This document shows, piece after piece, positions 36,978-54,934 of a stretch of DNA of 64,000 nucleotides (positions are counted from its first letter, which is position 1; every line of letters starts with the position of its first letter). A program made the position numbers and the translations under genes. The notes under the pieces were generated by a model. It saw nothing but the letters and a program-made list of their open reading frames with translations. It was not told where the DNA came from and made no database searches. The stretch is taken from contig CBFFRP010000188.1 in the NCBI GenBank assembly GCA_965644295.1, positions 1 to 64,000 on the forward strand, given 5' to 3'. The DNA is from Paraphysomonas bandaiensis (taxonomy: Eukaryota > Chrysophyceae).

Positions 36978-37211
36978 ATGAGAACCGAAGATACTGTTGG
37001 AAGTGAATTGGCAATATGCTACTTATCTCAATTTAAATTTATTATTCCTGCAGTTGCTGTTGGAGCATTTATTGGACGTAAAAATAAATCATACATACCA
37101 TTTGTATGGAGTATAGTGCTAGGATCTGCTGCTGACTATATGTATGGACGTTGTTATGATTGTAAGGCACTTCAAGAAGAGTATGATGCGATGGTAAGTA
37201 CAAAAAAATGA
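36978..37211 (+). CDS. Small membrane protein, 77 aa, unrecognised (possibly continues by splicing)
   Basis: It starts MRTEDTVGSELAICYLSQ. It has one or two hydrophobic segments (FIIPAVAVGAFIG and YIPFVWSIVLGSAADYM) around a basic loop GRKNKS, then CYDCKALQEEY. The layout resembles small mitochondrial or ER membrane proteins with two helices. I do not recognise the family. The last codons contain a perfect splice donor (ATG then GTAAGT at 37194), so the true C-terminus may lie in a downstream exon and the stop at 37211 may be intronic. Confidence 0.65.
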   Translation: MRTEDTVGSELAICYLSQFKFIIPAVAVGAFIGRKNKSYIPFVWSIVLGSAADYMYGRCYDCKALQEEYDAMVSTKK

Positions 37212-37877
37212 GTGAGATGGACTTGCACTTTTTGTTTGAAGTGATATTATACTCATCTAACTTAATCAGAATTTATACCTTCTTTTCATAATATTATTCT
37301 GAAAATAGTAACATGACGCATAACAGGTTATATAGTTTTCGGAAATTATAGTTTTCCATATATTCGATAGTCCTGTGCACAACGTAATTTATATGACACT
37401 GCTTTGACTAAAATTATTAGCCATACACGAATATTTTTTTCAACGTACAGGACACTATTAACATGTGGCTCAGTGTAGAGTGTGATTTATAACTGTTCAA
37501 CTGATAGGCTATACAGAAATCATGCTCAAGGTTTTTACTTACAGGCAACCATTGTTTTGAAATGTAACATAATCACTACTACTGCTGGATTCAGATTTTG
37601 CTATGTGTTGTTAACACTTCGTAGTTAAATAACTCTACAACTGGCACTAATTCAGTAACAGGGATAGCGGCAGAACTAACCACCAACAGGGTCTAAAATC
37701 CGTCTGGCATATAGTACTTAAGTATAACTATATATATCGAATGCGAGGTAAAAACTGTAAAGCAAAAAGAAATTTGCTCGTATATATCAGAAAAGACCTA
37801 AGTAAATATACCATTGCATGCCATAGTAATACAATCACTATTGCAACATCAAATTCCGAATATAACTTATATGCCAG
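37212..37877. other. Intergenic DNA between convergent genes
   Basis: AT-rich. If the small membrane protein splices, a last exon may lie at about 37250-37400. I see no other gene. Confidence 0.5.
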
Positions 37878-40317
37878 TCACACAGGGCTGGAAGGGCGGA
37901 CGCTAGCAATTTTTTCAGACAGTTTAGTCATTAAAGGATGATCATCCCCTAGTGAAGGTGCTAACTGACAACGTACTTTGTCATAGTGCTCATAGGCGAC
38001 ATTGGCTTGATTGAGCTTTGCAAAAATATCACCTTTGCGTACAATAGCACTTGCCGTTTCCATACTGTCTTCTCCATATACATCTGTACATAGTGTCTGG
38101 ACATCTTGAAGCAAGCTCAGTACTCTATCGTATTGCTCAAGACAAGTGTACTCATTCACAAGGTCGGCATAGCATTGTAGTAGCTTGTATTTCATGTCAG
38201 GCAGAGAGGAATAACATCTGCGCGAACATTCAAAAGCCTCGGCGGCCTCCTCGTGCTTCCCAAGGGCACGCAGTACGTCTCCCATGAAATAGTTTAATGC
38301 TGCCACTTCACTTCGAGGGGGAGAGTTCAAAAGTGTAAGGGCAGATAAAGAATTCTTGTAGCTCTCTACCGCATCGTCTAACCGCCCCATAGACTTGTAC
38401 AATTCAGCCATATTAGAGTATACCCTCGATACATCACGCTTTCGCCAAGCACATTCGGTGAATGATACAAGTGCTTTTTGATGATACTCAACAGCTTGAA
38501 GATACTCTTTCTTCATTCCATACGCTACAGCCAAATTGTTATAGGCATCACCAACGTATACGTGAGTCTCCCCAAAGCATTGTATTCGTGTAGAGAGAGC
38601 TTTTTGACCATAAGATATGGCGTCCTCTAGCCTTCCTGTCAACCTACATACCTCCGCCAAATTCATATACGTACTAGCTACAGTGGGATGATCATTTCCG
38701 AGAACCTTTAGCAAGATTCCTTGGCAATTTTCAAATTCTGATAACGACTCCTCGTAACGCCCCATTGCTTGATACACCATCGCTATATTATTATACGATG
38801 TAGCTACGTCAGGGTGGTTTGGGCCCAGAGTCGAAAGGCGAATATCAAGACATTTTGAGTTATATATTTCAGCCTCTTTTAGTCGCCCTTCATGGCGACA
38901 AGCCTCAGCACAGTTTCCATAAAGCGAAGCAACTGAGGGGTCTCGCTCCCCACAAGCTTTAACAATAACGTCCATAGCCTTCTCGAAGTTCGAAATAGCC
39001 AGTGAAAAATTTCCACGATGTACATAGACTAAGCCAATATTGTTGTATGAATACCCTACCCACAAATGTTCACTTCCAAGTGAGGCAATATTCTCTAATA
39101 GGGCTTTCGTTGCGTAGTCCATACCATCCTCTAAGTGACCGTGTGCTGTACACAGTGCTGATAGGTCATTATACACTCCCCCTAAAGCCGGAGAATTTTC
39201 AGCACATTGCTCAAATAGTATACGTGCTTGCGTGTAGGATCCCTGTGCACTATATGTTCCTGCCAATGCTAGTCGGCGACGATAAATATCTAGCTCTGAT
39301 AAACCGGTGGAATTTAGACTTTTCTCAATGACACCGGCTACCCAAGACCGCAGTCGCGACAAAATCATGGCATTGACTCTATCCATACCCACATGAGCTT
39401 TAACGACTTCAAATATCTGTGCTTTATCAGAAGGATTAAATGATTCGCTTCGCGAGACATCTATAGCAGACAGCATTTTCAGGTACCCACTGAAGTCGGA
39501 GGTAATGGACTTAACAAACGCCTCTGTTTCGCCCTGACTTAATGCGACATCAAACACACTATTCGTAAATATTGCAGAGTATATCTCAAACAGACACCTG
39601 CATAAACAAGTGTTAGTAGCGTCACATGAACCCGAATTGTGCCGGTGTGTATATATATTTCGTAATGAACAAATAGTAAGGTTGCATGCGTACCATGCTC
39701 TAGTGAAGGGAATGGGGTTATTCCATGGGGCAAGGACCATGACGACATGCCCAAACTGGCGGATAGCAGACATAAAAGTTGTGCTCCACCAATCAAAGTC
39801 AAGGGATACCGCTAAATGCTGAGAATAATATTCTTAAAATGTTTCCATTGTAGTTTTGCACTTGGCATACCTGATTGTTGCTGAAGAGGTCAAACCATAA
39901 CACTGTGTTCGGTGCACTTGAAAAGTGAACACATAGTGCGTTAATTACATCTAAAAATAAAAATTTCCAAGCATGGGATATGAATACATCAGCTACTCCC
40001 ACTTCGGGATTGCCACTTTCCGATATCATATCACAGTAAGATTGTCGTGTTGATGCCGTTGCAGGCATTAAAAATCGAATATTTACATCGGTTGTGCTTA
40101 GGCCCACAAATTCATTTTCACCACCACATTTTTCAATAAACTCTTTCATTCCTTTTATTGTAATACCGTTCTTAGGAAACGGGACAGTTTCTTTCTTACT
40201 GTATTTCTCAGTGTGGACTTTAACAGCATGCTGGAGATTATCATTTACTAAGTTCTGAATATATGATCCGCCTTCTGAACTATTATGATACTGATCAATG
40301 GACCCAGTTGCACCCAT
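37878..40317 (-). CDS. TIR-like domain protein with C-terminal kinesin-light-chain-type TPR array, 3 exons
   Basis: Exon 1 (40317 to about 39871) starts MGATGSIDQYHNSSEGGSYI and contains ADVFISHAWKFLFLDVINAL followed by VLWFDLFSNNQ. A 50-nt intron leads to HLAVSLDFDWWSTTFMSAIR and VVMVLAPWNNPIPFTRAW, and another of about 95 nt continues CLFEIYSAI. FISHAW...DLFSNNQ...RAWCLFE is a TIR-like fold motif found in many protist proteins. The rest carries about 9-10 TPRs of 42 residues (for example SYNNIGLVYVHRGNFSLAIS, SYNNIAMVYQAMGRYEESLS). The initial MGATGS could allow N-myristoylation (inference). TPR arrays of this type recruit partners. The TIR-like part may be a signalling or NAD-processing module, but no catalytic Glu was assigned with confidence. 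Confidence 0.87.
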
Positions 40318-40893
40318 ATGATCTTACTATGATTAGATATAATTGATAAGTGTGTTGATTTGTATATGGCTTCTAGAGGTTGGAATGATCATGAATGCAG
40401 TGCACTAGTTGATTAGATAAGATAACACATCACTGTACAATACTGGGAAAATGTTTCAATCATACATATCTGTCTATTCGTCTTGATATAAAGAAGTTAT
40501 TATGTTTTAATGTATCTATCAGTGATACTATGGATATATATGTATGTACATGTATGCTGTGTGAGTATCATATCAGGCAACAGATGCGGTGGCGGCTTTC
40601 ATTGTATTCCAGTATATACAATGCATGTGCCGTTATATTTCCTAATTTTTATGATTGTAAAGTTGATCATACAGAAAATACCTACAATTTTATCTTAAGA
40701 TATCGAAATAAGCATAGTTTTCATATGACGACCTGGAAATATTGTGGGTTTTTACTGTTGCCTGTTCAGAGTGATGTTCACTGCACCACTCTCACTCTAT
40801 ATATCACAACTATCCAGCAGTAACTATTACTGGAATCAAACGACTGGGGTAATTTCTTCTATCAAAGACCAGTTAACTAATCCCGTTTATCTA
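40318..40893. other. Intergenic region between divergent genes
   Basis: It contains the TIR/TPR gene's upstream region and the 5' side of TPGS2. A reading frame open from 40744 contains YYWNQTTG, which looks like a fragment of a WW motif, but I do not accept it as an exon. Confidence 0.5.
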
Positions 40894-41652
40894 ATGTCAA
40901 CATCAGTTCGTTCTGATCAAGATGAACAACCTCAAAAGTCTCCACAATATACACAATTTGACGACTTGGCTTTCAATATGCTAACTTACTTAGAGACATT
41001 CGATGAAGTGTGTGACATTGAGTTTGTTTCTCATGATGGTCTTCAGTCTGTTGAGTTCAACATATGGGAGCGTAAGAACAACCCGATTGAGCTACCTTGG
41101 GATATGAAGGGGTTCTATGAGTTGTTCAATGGTTTCGTGTTGCGTTGGAAAGTATTATACATTGATCAAGAAATCACCGTAGGCGAAATAAAATTAAACA
41201 AAATTGAAAATATTGCATCCATTCCAATGCAAGGGCATTTCATGCCTGCAGATGTTTCAGGGCTGAAAATATTACCACCCGATCTAAAGTCTAGCGTTGC
41301 TTTCTCGTTTGCCAGCTCCGAGGAGGGCCAGGTAGTTTTATTGTACAGAAATTCAACAGAACCTAATGGAACAGGCGGAAGAGATCGAGGCTTTGATGAT
41401 GAAGTTAAGGATAAGGGATCAAATCACGCTCCGCCTGAGATCTGGTTTATTGACTGCTCTTGCCGATGGCATTTCGTGTGCTTTACATTCACGCAGTACT
41501 TACGTTTGTGCATCATGCATCTTGGTATTCAAGGATGGCATATGATATTCACTCCTGAAGGAATCACAATGAATACAAGGCAGTGGATGGGTATGTTTTG
41601 CAAAGAGAGACTTTGTGTGTACCAACATGCAATATCAAGTGGTAGTGCTTGA
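40894..41652 (+). CDS. TPGS2: Tubulin polyglutamylase complex subunit 2
   Basis: The frame is open from 40744, but I choose ATG 40894 (MSTSVRSDQDEQ), giving about 252 aa. It matches the TPGS2 pattern: IWERKNNPIELPWDMKGFYE, LFNGFVLRWKVLYID, then IGEIKLNKIENI-like, EIWFIDCSCRWHFVCFTFTQ, YLRLCIMHLGIQGWHMIFTP and TRQWMGMFCKERL. The family has a SMI1/KNR4-like fold and is a non-catalytic subunit of the complex that adds glutamate chains to tubulin in cilia and neurons, with TTLL1 as enzyme. A flagellated organism is implied. An extra upstream exon is possible. Confidence 0.87.
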   Translation: MSTSVRSDQDEQPQKSPQYTQFDDLAFNMLTYLETFDEVCDIEFVSHDGLQSVEFNIWERKNNPIELPWDMKGFYELFNGFVLRWKVLYIDQEITVGEIKLNKIENIASIPMQGHFMPADVSGLKILPPDLKSSVAFSFASSEEGQVVLLYRNSTEPNGTGGRDRGFDDEVKDKGSNHAPPEIWFIDCSCRWHFVCFTFTQYLRLCIMHLGIQGWHMIFTPEGITMNTRQWMGMFCKERLCVYQHAISSGSA

Positions 41653-42120
41653 TGTTTGCATTGTAGTCTATCTGTAATTCATTATCGTGAAACAGTGCAT
41701 TAATATAGTATGTAATTTTGTATATTTTATCTCATGCTGAAGTGGTGTCTTTCGCTGATATTCTTTTCATTGTCAAAGTTATAATGTTCTTGGACGTAAT
41801 GCAGTGAAATGAATTTCAATGCAATTCTTTTCATAGATAAAAACACGAGAATATCATTTCTTATTTCTATATATCTAAAACTAATAGAACATAATTCAAA
41901 TTCACATATGAGTAAAACTATACGTATAAAAGATTCGACGGTGACCATTTCAGAAAATGATGCACTAGTCCATAGTCCACGATCTCACTCTCATTTGGGA
42001 GTAGAATATAGAATATAATTAACTAAAGTTTCAGGCAATAGAGAGTGGCAAACTTCATATTCACAACTATAAAACAGAGCTCTATATTTCAATCGGTGAC
42101 AAGTGTACAGATAGCTTCAA
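41653..42120. other. Intergenic DNA between convergent genes
   Basis: About 470 bp between the TPGS2 stop and the discoidin-like gene's stop. AT-rich; no gene recognised. Confidence 0.6.
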
Positions 42121-42823
42121 TCATGAACAAAAAAGTGCACACTCCATAAATTTCAGCGCTCGTAATATCAGCCAATCAGACGAATAGTTGTGAATACGAA
42201 GTAAACACTTATTCGACACAACGGGAAATTCTAAGTTCCACTAATAAAAACAGTCATGCTAAAACATATGACGTACATATCATACATACCTCGCGTTCGA
42301 TAAATTTGTCTGTATCGCCGGTTTCGATTTTCGCAGAACATATATTAATTTTGGTTGGCATGCGAGCCATATCACTACAATCTTCAAGAGCGGCATCAAA
42401 TGATGACCCCAACGATTCTATTCGAAACGAATGTATAATGCACGCACTCCTAAACTCAATTACCACATATGATTCAAACTCTGCTGATACCCATATTGAC
42501 GCATCATTGTTGACTAAATTAGAAGGGCGACAATAGGGATCCCATGTGCTTGCCCCAATAACTAAACACCCGGTAACTTGACGACAGCCGCTATCCCTCA
42601 ATAGTGGCATCAACTTCTCTGACTTCAATATTGCTTGTTTAATTTCGTAGTCATAAGAACTAGAAAGCGGCATAACAAACGCTGCCTCTAGTAATTTTAC
42701 CAAACGAGCATAGCTCACCTCACCACTATTCAATCTATTAAATAGAATACCAATTTGTTGAACAAATTCATCAACTGTAGGCTCTTTAGAGTTCATAACT
42801 GCATGAATTAGTAAATCCTTCAC
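42121..42823 (-). CDS. Discoidin/galactose-binding-like protein, 2 exons
   Basis: Exon 1 starts MKDLLIHAVMNSKEPTVDEF and encodes helices, then a beta-sandwich-like stretch (DASIWVSAEFESYVVIEFRS, IHSFRIESLG). An intron after GAACGCGAG, about 63 nt long with acceptor TTTTTATTAG, joins exon 2. That exon adds WNLEFPVVSNKCLLRIHNY and SSDWLILRALKFMECALF, ending at the stop 42123-42121. The W, IxSFRIES and LRALKFxE pattern matches F5/8-type C or SUN-like beta-sandwich folds, which bind sugars or proteins. About 210 aa in total. It is head-to-head with the next gene. Function not identified. Confidence 0.68.
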
Positions 42824-43414
42824 GTCTTCATCTCACCTTTAAACTAGAGGCATGTAATACAACTCATAGATGCTATGCACATGATGTAGAGTCCTCTCGT
42901 TACGACAAAGCATTAGGATAACTATAGCATGTTTCTTTTTCAATATTCATCACTGAGAATGCAATGCAGTCAACTTAGAGAGAGTCCATTGGAAGGAGAT
43001 GCCTTAAGTTGTATATACTGAAGCACTCTCAGTACTCAGCAGTACACAATACATTCCTGTGATAGCAAAAAATCCCAAGTTTTTATTATGAAGATAGGCC
43101 GAAAACTGTGCTTTTTAGCTTCCACTGGGCTAGATTTCAAGATTTGGCCTGAAATTTCATCAGGTTTGTCTGCTTTTTTCTGGTCCGAATAAAGACGGTG
43201 TAGAACAGCTGGAGTGTATAGTGGTTGTTTCCATCAATGAAATAACTTGTTTCCTAATTTACCACTGCTCATTGGCTATTATTTCCATCGAAGTGTATAT
43301 ATGTGTATGTATGTAGTCATGCAGCCTATATATATGTATATATGTACAGTATATATTCATATTCTAGAGAGATATACACACAACTATCTCTATTTAACAC
43401 CCATATAGACCACA
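42824..43414. other. Intergenic region between divergent genes
   Basis: About 590 bp with ATATGTATATATGT-type tracts at about 43290-43360 just before the plus-strand start. No gene. Confidence 0.6.
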
Positions 43415-45841
43415 ATGGCAACTAACTACAATAAATGGGATTCATACAACACTGATCTTGAGACTTCTAAATTAGAACAACAATGGGAAATAGAAACAGT
43501 AACAGAGAGTATCAATACAGCCCAGAAACGCTTTCAATGTCAATTAGATCATATCAAGAAAAAATCTAAACAAACAATTGATTCACTTCGTTCAAAAGTA
43601 TTATGATTATATAAGAATGATGATATGTGTTTATTATGGGATTGATAGGCTGCTGTAGAGGCACTGAAAGCAAAGAGTCGAAGAAGACGAAACAATCAGT
43701 CTGTTAATGAGGTCATTCATAGTTATTTATTATTAATTTGTATGGATGTTAAGTGTGTGTTTTATAGAATTCTGATAATCAAAGTGAAGTGAAGTTGCCG
43801 TCTGTGCAACTTGCTGATGCGATGGATTCATTGGTGGCAACAATATCTACAATCCTTGAAATCAATACCGCCACCGCTCAAACACTCCATGTACAACCAT
43901 CCTCAGTCCTATATATCCCTTATACTGATGTTATTTATAGTCTGGAAGTTATATGTTGGCCTATGAGAAGGGACTCGACTTGCTGTGGAGGTTACCTAGT
44001 CTGGAGGATTCACTTAATGTTGTAGCTGATATATCTCAATCCAACGAGAACATGACTGCAGACGACATCATAAATGGTATCCGTTTCACAATATGAAAAG
44101 CATATCTACTATTGCATGTTGTGCCTAGTATATGTGTTGCTATATGAATGAAGGTGCGTTACTTTTCCGACAACTTCATGACATTTTTCTGCATAAAGAG
44201 ATAAAGGAGGCCTTACCACGGGTCATTGCCAGCGCGACTGCAGCAGTAGCCATAAGTGCGGTGGAGTGTCGTGAATACGCTGTGGCTGCCGATCTTTCTC
44301 GTTGTTATATCAAGCTCTTTACTGCGTCCAAAGATTCTGCTGCCCCAGATTGGCACAAAGAAAAGGCTCTTGCTGTGGCCATGTGGCTGAGCAGAGGTCG
44401 GGCTTTTGTTGGTCTAGGTGAAAACTTGTAATAAACTTACATATTTGTCTGTTTTAATGAGAATTTTAGGTTTGCCTTACATGGCCCATATGCACTTCCG
44501 TCAGGTAAAGCTCCTCCATCCCTCGTTCCCGGGGATAGATGACATTTTGAAGCATTTAGAGGACGACGAAGTGAAGTATGCGATGCGTGTGAACACGATT
44601 CCGTTGCAGGTAATTATCACGACCGTGCAATCGTCTTTAGTACTAGATGTCAGTATTTGCATACAAAATCGATATTGTTTTGTGTGAAGTGGTGTGATGC
44701 TCAACCGTAACCTGGATACAGGGCATGTTGCACTGTGAGTATAGACTACTGATGAGCACTGTACAACCATGTGAAGTGGACAACAATTCAACGAAGAAAG
44801 GGCTTCACATGTACTCGGCAGAGCACCTTATCACGAACATGAGTCGTTGTTTTGGGGTGTTTCTAGATGACACTGCCAGTGACAGGAGCATATCTCACGA
44901 GAGTGATTTACATATGGAAAAGAGCGATGTGCATACCTCCTCCACGGTTTCCGATGACCGTACATGCAATAGTCTTTGCCATCAAATGAGAATGTTAATG
45001 TCAGAAAGTGGAGCCGAGTCTGATCATGTGCTGAAATACCATACACTTATTAGGAGATGCTTTTACGCCGCACAGGTGCTCTAATATATGTGTTTGATGC
45101 AACTGATGTTTGCATGCATTGGTTTATATTCATACGAGTGTACTGTGGGCACGATTTTGATTGTCAAATATTTTTAGGTACTTTATCTTGAAGGTTTGTC
45201 ACGTGCCGCAGAGGTCAAGTACTGGCTTACGACATGTCTTCTTCATTCTTGTCTTACCGCCTCGACTGCCCCCTCTTCAATTGCCGCGCCTCTTCCAAGT
45301 GAATCCGACACTGGCGGCAAGTATTACCGCACCATGCTGGCCTGTTGCCTTCTTAATATTGCTACATGTCGAGTCAAGCAGCCAACGCATCAATTTCGTC
45401 ACACTATCGACATAGCCACGGATAGTATGTCTGCTGACAGCATCAATATACCCTACCTAATGACACTTTCCCCGGAGGAACTGTGTGACGCGTCGATTGC
45501 CATTGTTAACGACCCTTTGGCACATGTTAGAAAAGCCCTTATACTCAGTGAACTTAAGAGGTATTAAAACGTATGTGTAAAGAATCTGTTTGACACGTTG
45601 ACGCAGATTCGATGCAAGTCGTGCTGCTCTAGAAGTCACGGGCTACTTGCTTGAAGATACCAACATCACAACTTCATCGTATATTGTTGACCACGGAGAG
45701 GCGACTATATTCAGTCAGCGATACATTGTTGGGGCTACACAGCCCCTACCATTCATGGAACCAAGATCGCAGCAGTTTGTCAGCAATAGGATCTATGCTT
45801 TTATGACGTCATTTGAATCAAAGGTCAAGCGTTATTTGTAG
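43415..45841 (+). CDS. TPR-like helical protein with N-terminal KWD motif, about 9 exons
   Basis: Exon 1 gives MATNYNKWDSYNTDLETSKL followed by a coiled coil. The KWD plus acidic N-terminus is common in cilia and chaperone TPR proteins such as SPAG1- or RPAP3-like ones. Exons then splice in frame: AAVEALKAKSRRRR (after 43648), SGSYMLAYEKGLDLLWRLPS (about 43940), NGALLFRQLHDIF, then GLPYMAHMHFRQVKLLHPSF, QGMLHCEYRLLMSTVQPCE, VLYLEGLSRAAEVKYWLTTC, and FDASRAALEVTGYLLEDTN to the stop at 45841. All joins keep the frame with GT-AG signals, about 570-600 aa in all. The repeated Ala-rich helices look TPR- or armadillo-like. Family not recognised. Confidence 0.7.
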
Positions 45842-46660
45842 TCCACCGAAACCTGACCGATTTGTAGCAATTGTGAAATTCTATATGTAGCTATAGTTTA
45901 TTCTTTAATCTATTCTGGTGTATGCGATAGCGCCGTTTTAGGTATCACGAAGAGTGTTGGTATATACTGACACACAAAGTTGATTTCTAACCACTATTCT
46001 ACAAGTAAAAGTTGTATGACCGTTAAAACACCCGCAGTTACTAGGCCTGCGACTATGTTACTCCGACATTGTATTCGTTAATATAATATAGTAACCGAAG
46101 TATATTTGTATAAATGCATGCAGTAGTCGTATGTCAGGAATCAGGAACATGTATGCCATGGAGTTGTAATACAAGTGATAGCATAAATCAGAGCGTGGTA
46201 AACGTTAATGGCCCATTAACCATTAACGGGTGCCCAGTTCCCCGCAATTATAAAATATGTTCCCACAATTAGTAGAATGGCATTACCATTAATGGTATCT
46301 AGTTTCTAGGCCCTGGTATACATGCGACGGAAATATTGGTACGTTGAAACCATAGAGTTAAAATAATGTCGAATATGTTATATGTTACACATCAATGGGC
46401 ATAAGTAACTCGGCCTTTGATAATGATCAATATCATTAAATTGCGACAATATATTAGTCTCCTTATCTCCTTATACCATTATGGAAACATCATAGCAGTA
46501 TTTAATACATTGTAATATCAAAACCGGAAACAGTAATCACATCAGAAACTTTGATAACGTAAGACAAAACTCGGCGGTGCAGATACAAATTCTAACATAA
46601 CTACATCAAAAAGATCCCAGATCTATCCGTCAGAGAAAATAGTTATGTTAATCAAAAGAT
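45842..46660. other. Intergenic region between convergent genes
   Basis: AT-rich, with one palindromic repeat element at about 46200-46310 (listed separately). No gene. Confidence 0.6.
46200..46310. mobile_element. Palindromic MITE-like repeat, copy 1
   Basis: The core TTAATGGCCCATTAACCATT, GGGTGCCCAGTTCCCCGCAA, then TGGCATTACCATTAATGGT is shared, inverted, with 56345-56415. The AATGGCCCATT part is self-complementary. Target duplication and exact ends not resolved. Confidence 0.7.
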
Positions 46661-51124
<4,464 letters not shown>

Positions 51125-51569
51125 TGACCGCCCTGCCCTGTCTGAGTACTCTCGGCTGTGTATCCGGACTAGACTAGACTAGATACAGCAGAGTACGCTA
51201 CAGAGTAGATGTACACGTGGAGCATATGTACCGGAATACTTCTGTGAATGTATGTCTATACGTACATACAGTACAGCAGTAGGACATATATATACACAAT
51301 GTATTATACCATCATATACCTATACACACATGTTCCCATAAAATCTTAAAACGACATTTTCAGGCGATGATTGGACAGATCTAAATAGAAATGTGTGACA
51401 CACAGTGCCTGTACTCACCACAACTCTACATACATACACATACATACATACATACATACATACACACACATCCCGCTCCTATCACCATATCATCATGTAT
51501 ATACACATATATCGTGAGTGTGCAGTGTAATTATCAGACATATTATTCATATTCAATTAAAAGAATAGT
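51125..51569. other. Intergenic region between divergent genes, with CATA microsatellite
   Basis: It contains TACATACA-type repeats at about 51425-51462 (CATACATACACATACATACA), about 110 bp before the DLD start codon. Both the lacZ-type gene (minus) and DLD (plus) must be controlled from here. Confidence 0.65.
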
Positions 51570-54009
<2,440 letters not shown>

Positions 54010-54934
54010 TCCAGTGATGTGTTTTCTGGCTAGCTAGCATTATACTGCTTCGCTCTTGTTGTTATATTCTGAGAGCAAAGAGTAATACGAATATGTAAGA
54101 CCAAATTTAGTTACGCTGTAGTTGGCTGAAATACTTGACGTAGTCTTCTCAAGCTCCAGTAGCCAGCAGGCATTCGCGAGGAATGTTCTGTGTCATCTCA
54201 ATCCCCATTACTCCAGAAAATAATATGCATTGTAAACCTGTTATTTTAAAATAATACGCTGTCACAAACGTGCAGTAAGTGAGTGAGCAAGCATGCACTG
54301 CAGAAAAAAATTAATACATTAAATGAAACGCTTTAGGGGCGATGAAAATACACATGCAATTGATCTGCCATTTACTTTAGATTACATCGTCTAAGAGTCG
54401 AATGAATACTATTCATTATTCGTGATAAAAATTGTACAGACTTTGAAAAATTCATCATCATAGCATGCTAATGCAAGGACTGATGCAATTCTTTCTTCTG
54501 GTATGAAAGTCATTATTTAGCAATCGTCAAGTATAGATGAAAACTAGTCAAAGCTATATAGATGATAGACTTCTACCTGAAACTAACTAGTGCAAATTCT
54601 AATATCCGTCTTCTGTACTCTGTATCATCATTTCACTCCTGTTTCACAGTTACATAGCTATGCAGCATCGTTGACTACAATATACTGTTTCTCACACTGT
54701 CCTTAGTATATAGTACGTCAATACATCATTATCATAGAGTATCATACATAAAAGGTTTACACTCCTTCGATTACAAAGTATCTACAGTTATGCCTTACAA
54801 CTGCACGGCTTTCATTCGTGCATAATATATTAGTTTATTGCTACAAGTAAGTATATATGTTATAAAATAAGAGCTACGCACATAACTATATGTCTTTATA
54901 TTATATATGTAATCGTATACCATACATTTTGTAG
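54010..54934. other. Intergenic DNA downstream of DLD
   Basis: AT-rich; no gene or clear repeat. It borders the transposon at about 54935. Confidence 0.6.

Noticed and set aside
40744-40893. TPGS2 N-terminal extension with a WW-like YYWNQTTG
   Set aside because: It lacks the second Trp and the ORF begins at a non-ATG codon; the ATG at 40894 fits the family better.
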